Below, piece by piece: positions 1 through 5,401 of a stretch of DNA of 7,561 bases. The notes under the pieces were generated by a model. The model was not told the origin of the DNA. It did no database searches and saw nothing but the letters and a program-made list of their open reading frames with translations. Position 1 is the stretch's first letter. Every line of letters begins with the position of its first letter. The DNA comes from Bacillota bacterium. GTDB taxonomy: Bacteria > Bacillota > DTU065. The stretch spans positions 1 through 7,561 of the forward strand of contig DUTE01000383.1 in NCBI GenBank assembly GCA_012842235.1, read 5' to 3'. A program made the position numbers and the translations under genes.

Positions 1-5
1 CACAA

Positions 6-24
6 AAAAGCCACGTTCGCTTTT
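6..24 (-). terminator. Possible weak terminator of the ferritin-like gene
   Basis: Arms AAAAGC and GCTTTT with a 7-base loop give a 6-bp stem. On the minus strand it begins at the stop codon and runs into a U-rich tract. Only two G-C pairs are present and the window edge cuts the context, so the call is tentative. Confidence 0.3.
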
Positions 25-454
25 AGTTTTCTAAAAAAAGTGTTAATCTCATAGCATGTTGACCTTCACTAACAGAGGTTAGATAAAAAAGATCACATAT
101 TGGTGGTTGATTATATTTTGCATAGTCGTTAGCATATTTACGAAAATCACCTGATTCAGCTAATATTCGTATTCTGATAGCCTCTTCAAAATCAGTAATA
201 TTTGGCTCAACGATCACTGGTTCAGGTGGAATGGTCCTAGAAATAAGACGATAAAGTATTTGAAAGTTGGCTGCATGCCTAGCTTCATCTTCGGCAAAAC
301 CCAAAATAATAGCCCTATCTTCTGGTGTCATGGCCATTTCTGCAAGGCGGTAGTAGTAAATGGAATCGTTTGTTTCGTCGGTGATATATTCTTGAAGCCT
401 ATAAAGAAGCTCAATTTGCTCGCATTGCATTCTTTCCATAGCCCTCTCTGGCAT
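23..454 (-). CDS. Ferritin-like (rubrerythrin-type) di-iron protein
   Basis: This 143-residue protein fits a four-helix ferritin-like fold with a carboxylate-bridged di-iron site. Candidate ligands are Glu27 in helix 1, the E-x-x-H pair Glu57/His60 in helix 2, Glu100 (less certain) in helix 3, and a second E-x-x-H pair Glu130/His133 in helix 4. This is the spacing pattern of rubrerythrin-type domains. There is no C-terminal CxxC rubredoxin module, so it is a stand-alone domain and is cytoplasmic (no signal peptide or membrane segment). The frame stays open upstream to 502, but the ATG at 454 is preceded by a GGGGG-rich Shine-Dalgarno about 8 bases away, so I take that start. Known relatives act in peroxide or oxygen reduction or iron handling; which applies here cannot be read from sequence. 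Its own upstream region holds the palindrome at 487-499. The fold is confident, the reaction is not. Confidence 0.85.
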   Translation of the reverse strand: MPERAMERMQCEQIELLYRLQEYITDETNDSIYYYRLAEMAMTPEDRAIILGFAEDEARHAANFQILYRLISRTIPPEPVIVEPNITDFEEAIRIRILAESGDFRKYANDYAKYNQPPICDLFYLTSVSEGQHAMRLTLFLEN

Positions 455-486
455 AAAGTTACCCCCTTTATTTCTTTGGAAATGTT

Positions 487-499
487 TACTGTTACAGTA
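487..499. promoter_or_regulatory. Palindrome TACTGT-T-ACAGTA upstream of the ferritin-like gene
   Basis: A perfect 6+6 palindrome around one central base lies 33-45 bases upstream of the ferritin-like start codon. Its core CTGT-W-ACAG recurs upstream of the HIRAN gene at 7307-7315. It could be a repressor or activator site near the promoter. No regulator is identified. Confidence 0.35.
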
Positions 500-640
500 C
501 ATATTATGTTAATTGATCAGAAGAGATCTTAGAGCGTAAATCCTGTAAAGAATAAAGGGATAAAGCGGTTTGCTTTCTTTTAAAACACTGACTAATGAGG
601 GTTAGGAAGAAAGAAACAAGAAGCTTAGGTTTACTAAAGT

Positions 641-1057
641 TTAGTGTGTTCTATTGATATAAATACGGCAATTATTATGTTTGGCGTTTTTGGCAGTTAC
701 AACAATTTTATATTTACCAGGGGAGAGTTTAATTTTCTGTTCTTTTTTCAGATGGGGCCCATGAATTGATTTAATAGTTTTTCCGGAGGAATTATATATT
801 GTAATGGTTATTTGACCTTTAGGGGCATTACCTTCGGTAGAAAGGATATAATATCCAGGTTCACTGATGGTTACATAACGTGAATCAGCAAAATTATCTG
901 AATCATATATCAAAGACCAATCGAGAATTTTAGCCTGCATCCCTATTGTTAATGTGGCATTAGGAGCAATCTGTTTTGTAGTTTGGATGGTAATGAAGGT
1001 AGATCCAAAGAGAATTGCAAATATTAATGCAAGAACCACGAAAATATTTCCTTCCAA
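641..1057 (-). CDS. Membrane-anchored small extracellular protein, beta-sandwich (PPC-like) domain
   Basis: I do not recognise a named family for this 138-residue protein. Residues 5-24 form one hydrophobic N-terminal segment without a clear signal-peptidase site or a lipobox, so it is probably a membrane anchor with the rest outside the cell. Residues 30-138 are rich in alternating beta strands. They include a G-Y-Y turn near 68-70 and a late strand with S-P-G-K-Y-K (112-117), a pattern resembling the bacterial pre-peptidase C-terminal (PPC) beta-sandwich; this resemblance is an inference. The start is a TTG at 1057, supported by AAAGGAGG 8 bases upstream. No ATG near the N-terminus offers a better alternative. 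It appears to be a single-gene unit, separated by about 190 bases from the ferritin-like gene downstream. Function is unknown; adhesion or envelope roles would be guesses. Confidence 0.75.
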   Translation of the reverse strand: MEGNIFVVLALIFAILFGSTFITIQTTKQIAPNATLTIGMQAKILDWSLIYDSDNFADSRYVTISEPGYYILSTEGNAPKGQITITIYNSSGKTIKSIHGPHLKKEQKIKLSPGKYKIVVTAKNAKHNNCRIYINRTH

Positions 1058-1100
1058 TGTTAATACCTCCTTTCGTTAGAATAGTTGTTATGGGAGCTAT

Positions 1101-1128
1101 ATTATAGGCGAAAATCAAATAGATATTC
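1101..1128 (-). promoter_or_regulatory. Candidate promoter of the anchored beta-rich protein
   Basis: On the minus strand a TATAAT (1101-1106) lies 44-49 bases upstream of the TTG start, but no good TTGACA occurs 16-18 bases before it. Instead GAATATC and CCTATAAT sit 13 bases apart, which partly fits the Bacillus sigma-E pattern (KMATATT, 13-14 bases, CATACANT). Either a sigma-A site with a poor -35 or a sporulation-type promoter is possible. Confidence 0.3.
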
Positions 1129-1229
1129 TTTCAACAAACCATATCTCTATTATATGTCTTTTAAGTAGAACTTTAGTTACCGATTGAGTAAATAAGAGAG
1201 GAGTTCTCTAAAACTCAGGTATAAGTTTT

Positions 1230-1667
1230 GTGTCTAGGAGCAAAAAATCCCAAATTGATGCAGAGTCTATTAAAAACATGAATAGTAGTGAGAACTTAGC
1301 AGCAAATGCCTATATAGGATTAGGAGTTGCTGCAATTATACCGTGTTTTATTGAATCCTTTATTTCTAATGGTGTTTCTGAAGAGGTGTTTTTTCGGGGG
1401 TTTCTTACAAAACGCTTTGGAGCAAAGTTCGGTATAAATTCTGGCATCATTTTACAAGCGATTTGTTTTGGGTTAATGCATAATCTTTTATTTTTTGCAA
1501 CGGGAATAAATGTTAGTTTTAGGCACAGCTATTAATGTTTTTTTACTAGAATCGGTGCATCGTTTTTAGGTTTTTTACGAAAAACTTTTAATGGCTCAAT
1601 TGTTCCTAGTATTTTACTTCATGGATTAGGAAATTTTATCTCTACACTTAGAATAGCTTTTTTATAA
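1230..1667 (+). pseudogene. Decayed CPBP/CAAX-family intramembrane protease (Abi-type)
   Basis: The reading frame holds the diagnostic CPBP (type II CAAX protease) motifs in order: S-E-E-V-F-F-R-G-F (E-E-x-x-x-R), then F-G-L-M-H, and finally L-L-H-G-L-G-N near the end. These supply the metal-binding and catalytic residues of this membrane metalloprotease family. The gene is broken. A TAA at 1533-1535 interrupts the frame between the second and third motifs. Around it the better coding sequence (L-V-L-G-T-A-I-N-V-F) lies in the +1 frame, and the original frame resumes by about 1548 with I-G-A-S-F-L-G-F. This implies two compensating indels, one near a run of seven T's. The N-terminal membrane segments normally present are missing, an in-frame TAA lies at 1209-1211, and the GTG at 1230 has no convincing ribosome site. 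Most likely a non-functional remnant; sequencing errors could explain the indels but not the 5' truncation. Confidence 0.75.
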
Positions 1668-1740
1668 GAGAGAAGTCCTTAAATCGAGATAAGCTTTATG
1701 TTTAAAACAAAAACCCGAAGGAGGACTTCTTGACTTCTCT

Positions 1741-1875
1741 ATGTCTACTAATCCTCAAAAATTTAAGGCAATCCTATACTCGCATCTAAGTTTAACAGAA
1801 TTTTTGTTATCTTTACTTAAAAACATGACGGAAACAATTACGAAAGCCAAACTAACAGAATTTTTAATGAGATGA
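1741..1875 (+). other. Small ORF of 44 codons, possible gene remnant
   Basis: ATG to TGA encodes 44 residues, mostly helical in character, with L-T-E-F-L occurring twice exactly 20 codons apart. The GGAGG upstream is 16 bases away, too far for normal use. The TGA overlaps the ATG of a second 34-codon ORF (1872-1976) in an ATGA arrangement. Either this is a frame-shifted fragment of a once longer gene, perhaps a transposase N-terminus, or a chance ORF. I cannot assign a function. Confidence 0.2.
1793..1865 (+). repeat. 13-bp direct repeat TAACAGAATTTTT, copies 60 bases apart
   Basis: Identical copies lie at 1793-1805 and 1853-1865. The 60-base period keeps them in the same reading frame of the 44-codon ORF, where both read L-T-E-F-L. 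This could be a trace of a local duplication. Confidence 0.5.
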
Positions 1876-2001
1876 GAAAGGGCACCACTCTGGTAGTTCG
1901 CACAATGAAGTATTCAAGGCCTAATTCCACTTTCTTGGCGGGCAAAGGTCTCATTAGAGAGGTTAATCTTAACTAAAGGTGATTTTATGCTTAACTTGGT
2001 A

Positions 2002-2029
2002 TTAGACAAATAAGGTTTTACATATTAAA
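2002..2029 (+). promoter_or_regulatory. Tentative promoter of the DtxR-family regulator
   Basis: TAGACA (5 of 6 to TTGACA) is followed after about 16 bases by TTAAAT (4 of 6 to TATAAT), roughly 65-95 bases upstream of the ATG. The region is AT-rich, so chance matches are common. Confidence 0.25.
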
Positions 2030-2095
2030 TATCAGAAGCTTTTTTAGGAAAAAACTAGAGCCCCTTTAGCATAGGTAGAGACTGGAGGGAGACTT

Positions 2096-2551
2096 ATGAA
2101 CCAGACTTTTCGAACTTTTAGAGGATTTGAACAGCTTAGACTTTTAGAAGAGTCATTATCACCATCTCTAGAAGATTACTTAGAGATGATCTTTAGAAAA
2201 ACCAGATATGAAGAGACTATGCGTAATACAGATCTTGCTGAAGAGTTAAATGTAAGTGTAGCTTCTGCGACCAAAAATGTGCAAAGGCTTTCGTGTCTAG
2301 GGTTTATCATCTATGAGCCCTATGGGAAACTGAAACTTACTAAATTAGGAGAAGCTACAGGTCAATTTTTATATAATAGGCATGAAATAATAGAACGATT
2401 CTTTCAGGTATTAGGTTCTTTAGAATCAGGTTTTGTGGAGACAGAAATGATTGAACATTATCTAAGCCAAAGTACTGTCGAGAGGTTAGAACTCCTTACC
2501 CATTTCTTGGAGAAGTATCATCAGGAGTGGATAAATTTTTCAGCTGAGTAA
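2096..2551 (+). CDS. DtxR/MntR-family metal-dependent transcriptional repressor
   Basis: This 151-residue protein aligns by eye with Bacillus subtilis MntR over residues 22-145. Residues about 40-68 form the winged-helix DNA-binding helix-turn-helix, and the helical dimerisation and metal domain follows. All six metal ligands of MntR have counterparts: Asp27, Glu30, His96, Glu117, Glu120 and His121 (MntR Asp8, Glu11, His77, Glu99, Glu102, His103). There is no SH3-like third domain as in DtxR/IdeR, so it is of the short MntR type. It has about 19 extra N-terminal residues compared with MntR. GGAGGG lies 6 bases before the ATG, and no alternative internal start is seen. Family members bind Mn2+ or Fe2+ and then repress metal uptake genes. 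It converges on feoB, so control of feoAB is a reasonable inference, although its ligand set resembles the manganese sensor. I give no gene symbol because metal specificity is open. Confidence 0.9.
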   Translation: MNQTFRTFRGFEQLRLLEESLSPSLEDYLEMIFRKTRYEETMRNTDLAEELNVSVASATKNVQRLSCLGFIIYEPYGKLKLTKLGEATGQFLYNRHEIIERFFQVLGSLESGFVETEMIEHYLSQSTVERLELLTHFLEKYHQEWINFSAE

Positions 2552-2638
2552 ATACGGTTAAATAATAAGCTTCTCTAATCATAGTCTATCAAAGCCAAAG
2601 CAGGTAATTAAAACAGGTGATTTTCTAAAAATACTAGC

Positions 2639-2661
2639 ATTGCTATTTAAGCAGTAGCAAT
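2639..2661 (+). terminator. Weak hairpin downstream of the DtxR-family gene
   Basis: ATTGCTA and TAGCAAT form a 7-bp stem around a 9-base loop about 90 bases after the stop codon. No U-run follows on the plus strand, so it is a poor intrinsic terminator. It is the only hairpin I see that could end this transcript before it meets feoB. Confidence 0.25.
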
Positions 2662-2669
2662 AATTCGCT

Positions 2670-2698
2670 AAAAAAAGGAGGCATATTTTGGCCTCCTT
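2670..2698 (-). terminator. Rho-independent terminator of feoAB
   Basis: Arms AAGGAGGC (2675-2682) and GCCTCCTT (2691-2698) make a perfect 8-bp stem with an 8-base loop. Read on the minus strand it is followed by a run of U's (complement of the A's at 2670-2676). The stem includes two bases of the feoB TAA, so the terminator starts within the coding region's last codon. Confidence 0.85.
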
Positions 2699-4826
2699 AC
2701 AAAAAAGATAGAATCCTAGCCACTTGGGATACGAAAATACAACTAGCAATACCAATAATTGTAGGAATAAGGAAACTAAGAAAAGTCCAGTACCAACTCC
2801 CTGTTTCTTTTTTTATGGTCAAAAGAGTGGTGCCACAAGGAAAATGGTTGAGTGAAAAAACCATGAGACAAAAGGCAGTCAGTGAAGTCCAGCCATTGTT
2901 TAATAAAATTGATTTGGTAGCGGTTAACGATTCAAACTCAATAAGACTCCCATGAGAAGTATAAGCCATAAAGATGATAGGTAGGACGATTTCATTTGCA
3001 GGAAGACCTAGTAAAAAAGCTGCTAAAATCACTCCATCAAGGCCCATTAATTTGCCAAGGGGAGACAAAAAGGTGGCAAATATCTCAAGATAGCTTTGAC
3101 CATTAACACCAAAATTAGCTAAGAACCAAATTAAAGCACCAGCTGGTGCGGCAACAATAATTGCTCGAGATAAGACAAACAATGTGCGATCGAGAAGAGA
3201 GCGTATAAGAATCTTGCCAATTTGAGGTTTTCTATAAGGTGGTAGTTCTAAGGTAAAAGAAGAGGCAATGCCTTTAAGCACAGTTTTTGACAAATATTTT
3301 GAAACTATAAGAGTGACAAATACTGCACCAACTATCAAGAGAAGCATGATAATTGAAGCACTAAAGGAGGCCAAAATCCCTGAACCAGAGAAAAAAAGCA
3401 AGATCATAGTGATTAGAGTTGGAAACCGACCATTACAGGGGACAAAATTATTTGTAAGGATAGCAAGTAGCCTTTCTCTTGGCGAATCAATGATGCGAGC
3501 GGCTATTACCCCAGCTGCATTACAACCAAACCCCATGCACATAGTGAGCGATTGCTTACCATGGGCACCAGATTTTTGGAAAAGATGATCGAGATTAAAA
3601 GCGATTCTTGGTAAAAGACCCCAATCTTCTAATAAGGTAAAAAGAGGAAAGAAAATAGCCATAGGCGGTAACATAACTGCTACAACCCAAGCTAGAGTCC
3701 GATATATTCCCAGAATAAAGAGTTCTTTCACCAATTGTGGTACAGGTAGATAATTAAAACCGAGAAATAAATACTCTTCCAACTGGGAAAACAATTGGCT
3801 TAAAAGTTGGGAGGGGTAGTTTGCACCAACTAAAGTGAGCCAAAAGACTATACCTAGGCAAAGAAGCATCAGCGGAATACCCCAAAACTTAGAAAGAGCG
3901 ATGCGATCAAAGTTAAATCTCAATTTATTGGCTTGAGAGTTTTTGCTGGTTACAGTATTGGCAATGATTTCAGCTTGTTTGTAGAGAGACAAAACAATAC
4001 TTTCCCTAAAATCACCTACTAAAGGTTGGTTAAATAATTGTTCGGAAAATATTTCCAATTGGTTTGGTTGATCTGTCGGGAAATAATTTTCCAGTTTTTT
4101 TGTCAGTGATTGGTCTCTATCTAAAATTCTTAGTGCTAGCCAACGTTTTTTCAAGAACTCTATTTTAGTGTTTTCAAGGATCTCTATGGCTTTAGTAATA
4201 TGTGTTTCCAAACTTTCTTCATATCTTATAATACAAGTATCTGGTTTTTCTTTTCTTAGGGCGACGTTAGAAATAGCTTCTTGGAGTTTTTTGAGTCCTT
4301 CACCACTTCGAGCATTTGTACTGACAACTTCAACTTGTAGAAACTCTGCAAGTTTTTTTGTATCGATAATAATATTTTTCTGTTTTGCCTCATCTATTAG
4401 GTTGACACAAACGACTACTTTTGTTGTTATTTCAAGGATTTGCAAAACTAGGTGGAGATTTCTTTCTAGACAGGTGGCATCTACTACTACAACAGTTACA
4501 TCAGGTCTACTAAAACAGATAAAATCACGGGCAATCTCTTCTTCAGGCGAGTCAGCAAACAGTGAATAGGTGCCAGGTAGATCAACAATTACATAATTTT
4601 CATCGTTAAAGGTATACTGCCCTTTGGAAATGGCAACTGTTTTACCTGGCCAATTACCTGTGTGCTGTTTAAGACCTGTAAGGTTGTTAAAAACAGTACT
4701 TTTACCTGTGTTCGGGTTACCTGCTAAAGCGACAACAGCTGTTTTAGAAGAATCTTCTTCTAAATACGTAAGGCTTAAATCTTCCTTTAGAAGAGCTGTT
4801 CCTGTAGAGTTAACTGTTAACCCCAT
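2697..4826 (-). CDS. feoB: Ferrous iron transporter FeoB
   Basis: This 709-residue membrane GTPase is the Fe2+ permease of the Feo system, at a normal family length. The N-terminal G domain shows G1 G-N-P-N-T-G-K-S-T (36-44), a switch I Thr near 63, G3 D-L-P-G (82-85), G4 N-L-I-D (142-145) and a G5-like S-T-N-A-R-S near 169-174. A helical linker follows to about residue 310. The membrane part carries two Gate-type halves with the signatures G-F-G-C-N (432-436) and P-C-N-G-R-F-P-T (463-470). Cys435 and Cys464 lie at the conserved cysteine positions of the pore region. Further hydrophobic segments run to the C-terminus. The ATG at 4826 lies within the end of feoA (17-base overlap), with a GAGGGAG about 12 bases upstream, so the two genes are co-translated. 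No feoC is seen after it. Expression probably follows the feoA promoter and iron status. Confidence 0.97.
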   Translation of the reverse strand: MGLTVNSTGTALLKEDLSLTYLEEDSSKTAVVALAGNPNTGKSTVFNNLTGLKQHTGNWPGKTVAISKGQYTFNDENYVIVDLPGTYSLFADSPEEEIARDFICFSRPDVTVVVVDATCLERNLHLVLQILEITTKVVVCVNLIDEAKQKNIIIDTKKLAEFLQVEVVSTNARSGEGLKKLQEAISNVALRKEKPDTCIIRYEESLETHITKAIEILENTKIEFLKKRWLALRILDRDQSLTKKLENYFPTDQPNQLEIFSEQLFNQPLVGDFRESIVLSLYKQAEIIANTVTSKNSQANKLRFNFDRIALSKFWGIPLMLLCLGIVFWLTLVGANYPSQLLSQLFSQLEEYLFLGFNYLPVPQLVKELFILGIYRTLAWVVAVMLPPMAIFFPLFTLLEDWGLLPRIAFNLDHLFQKSGAHGKQSLTMCMGFGCNAAGVIAARIIDSPRERLLAILTNNFVPCNGRFPTLITMILLFFSGSGILASFSASIIMLLLIVGAVFVTLIVSKYLSKTVLKGIASSFTLELPPYRKPQIGKILIRSLLDRTLFVLSRAIIVAAPAGALIWFLANFGVNGQSYLEIFATFLSPLGKLMGLDGVILAAFLLGLPANEIVLPIIFMAYTSHGSLIEFESLTATKSILLNNGWTSLTAFCLMVFSLNHFPCGTTLLTIKKETGSWYWTFLSFLIPTIIGIASCIFVSQVARILSFL

Positions 4827-5088
4827 CTTCGTTTCTAACTCCCTCTCTATTTTGTTCTAGTTCGATTTTGATTGATGAGGCGTCTTCGTTTCTTAACGCA
4901 ATAACACTTTCGCGAATAAGATAGGCTCGAGGACTTCCAGAAGGGTTGGTATAGAGGATACGTACTTTGGCGCCTTTTGTAAAACCTAGGTCCCAAAGGC
5001 GGTGACGCATAATGCTATCTTTGTGGATATACGCGATTTCGCCTGACTCATTAGTGGCCAATTCATTCAAGGAAAATAGATTACTCAC
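4810..5088 (-). CDS. feoA: FeoA, small SH3-like partner of FeoB
   Basis: This 92-residue cytosolic protein has the FeoA/SH3-like core: an N-terminal beta strand region, then the family hallmark R-H-R-L-W-D-L-G-F-T-K-G (28-39), followed by the strands V-R-I-L-Y and P-R-A-Y-L-I-R and a final A-L-R segment. FeoA proteins are thought to bind FeoB and modulate Fe2+ transport or its GTPase. About 15-20 charged C-terminal residues go beyond the usual 75-residue core, and part of that tail is encoded by DNA that also carries the feoB ribosome site. The start is GTG at 5088, with GGAGGG 7 bases upstream. It is first in the feoAB operon, and the 14-bp palindrome at 5117-5130 lies about 28 bases upstream of the start, consistent with metal-dependent repression of the pair. 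Confidence 0.95.
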   Translation of the reverse strand: MSNLFSLNELATNESGEIAYIHKDSIMRHRLWDLGFTKGAKVRILYTNPSGSPRAYLIRESVIALRNEDASSIKIELEQNREGVRNEDGVNS

Positions 5089-5116
5089 TCAGCTTCCCTC
5101 CGATCGGATTAAAAAG

Positions 5117-5130
5117 TTAACCGCGGTTAA
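5117..5130. promoter_or_regulatory. Perfect palindrome TTAACCGCGGTTAA, candidate feoAB operator
   Basis: All 14 bases are self-complementary, with a GC core in otherwise AT-rich intergenic DNA. It lies 29-42 bases upstream of the feoA GTG, where a repressor would overlap the transcription start. DtxR-family proteins dimerise on palindromes of this general kind. Assignment to the regulator at 2096-2551 is inference. Confidence 0.5.
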
Positions 5131-5253
5131 ATTAATCTATCAGTATTTAAGGTATGCTTAAAACAGAAGCAAGGTTAATGTTTTAAGTTTAAACAGAAAA
5201 AACATTTTTAAGGAAGACTATAAAGAAACTATTTTAGAAAAGTATTGAGAGTC

Positions 5254-5283
5254 AACTACAAACATTAGCAGTGGTTTGTAGTT
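5254..5283. repeat. 10-bp perfect inverted repeat AACTACAAAC / GTTTGTAGTT
   Basis: Perfect 10-base arms flank a 10-base spacer. No U-run follows on either strand, so it is not a normal terminator. It lies 166-195 bases upstream of feoA and could be a second operator, a leader hairpin or an unrelated repeat. Confidence 0.5.
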
Positions 5284-5307
5284 AGAAGACTAATATATAA
5301 AACGACA

Positions 5308-5341
5308 AAAAGCACTTACTAACTTGCTAGTAAGTGCTTTT
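5308..5341. terminator. Strong bidirectional intrinsic terminator after the HIRAN gene
   Basis: A perfect 14-bp stem (AAAAGCACTTACTA with TAGTAAGTGCTTTT) encloses a 6-base loop. U-rich sequence follows on both strands. It ends the minus-strand HIRAN transcript about 60 bases past its stop codon and insulates feoAB from it. Confidence 0.85.
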
Positions 5342-5401
5342 ATTATTTGTTTATGTGATCTAGAGATTATCGTGCCTAATACCTATATCCTAATACTAAA
5401 T

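Larger units (their letters stand above)
1668..2095. other. Gap of 428 bases: decayed DNA with small ORFs, plus leader of the DtxR-family gene
   Basis: No convincing gene is present. The stretch contains a 9-bp inverted repeat AGAAGTCCT/AGGACTTCT (1671-1679 and 1722-1730), a GGAGG at 1720-1724 with no well-spaced start, and two short overlapping ORFs at 1741-1976. It also has a 13-bp direct repeat (1793-1805 and 1853-1865) and a 7-bp inverted repeat AATGAGA/TCTCATT (1866-1872 and 1949-1955). The mix of orphan ribosome site, broken frames and repeats beside a pseudogene suggests eroded, perhaps mobile, DNA; no transposase is recognised. The last 110 bases are the AT-rich leader of the DtxR-family gene. 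Confidence 0.45.
5089..5401. other. feoA control region and intergenic gap (313 bases)
   Basis: From the feoA side the gap holds the ribosome site, the 14-bp palindrome (5117-5130) and AT-rich DNA with a weak minus-strand promoter candidate: TTGCTT, complement at 5167-5172, with only poor -10 matches after it. It then holds the inverted repeat at 5254-5283 and the terminator at 5308-5341. No ORF of note and no recognisable riboswitch were seen. Confidence 0.6.

Noticed and set aside
260..532. 90-residue ORF on the plus strand opposite the ferritin-like gene
   Set aside because: It lies antisense to a clear di-iron protein, has no ribosome site and no recognisable motif.
562..576. Hairpin AAAGC-GGTTT-GCTTT followed by T's on the plus strand
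   Set aside because: The stem is only 5 bp and no plus-strand gene lies before it; on the minus strand the U-run is missing.
1195..1209. AGAGA-GGAGT-TCTCT with a GGAG as the ribosome site of the CPBP gene
   Set aside because: It is too far from the GTG at 1230, and an in-frame stop lies at 1209-1211.
1962..1973. GTTAA-TC-TTAAC palindrome upstream of the regulator as a second copy of the feoA operator
   Set aside because: The half-site spacing and core differ from TTAACCGCGGTTAA, and such AT-rich arms are common by chance.
3268..3588. Plus-strand ORF inside feoB
   Set aside because: It is an antisense shadow of the conserved Gate region.
4168..4860. Two plus-strand ORFs (4168-4569 and 4624-4860) opposite the FeoB G domain
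   Set aside because: They are antisense to invariant GTPase motifs, with no ribosome sites or family features.
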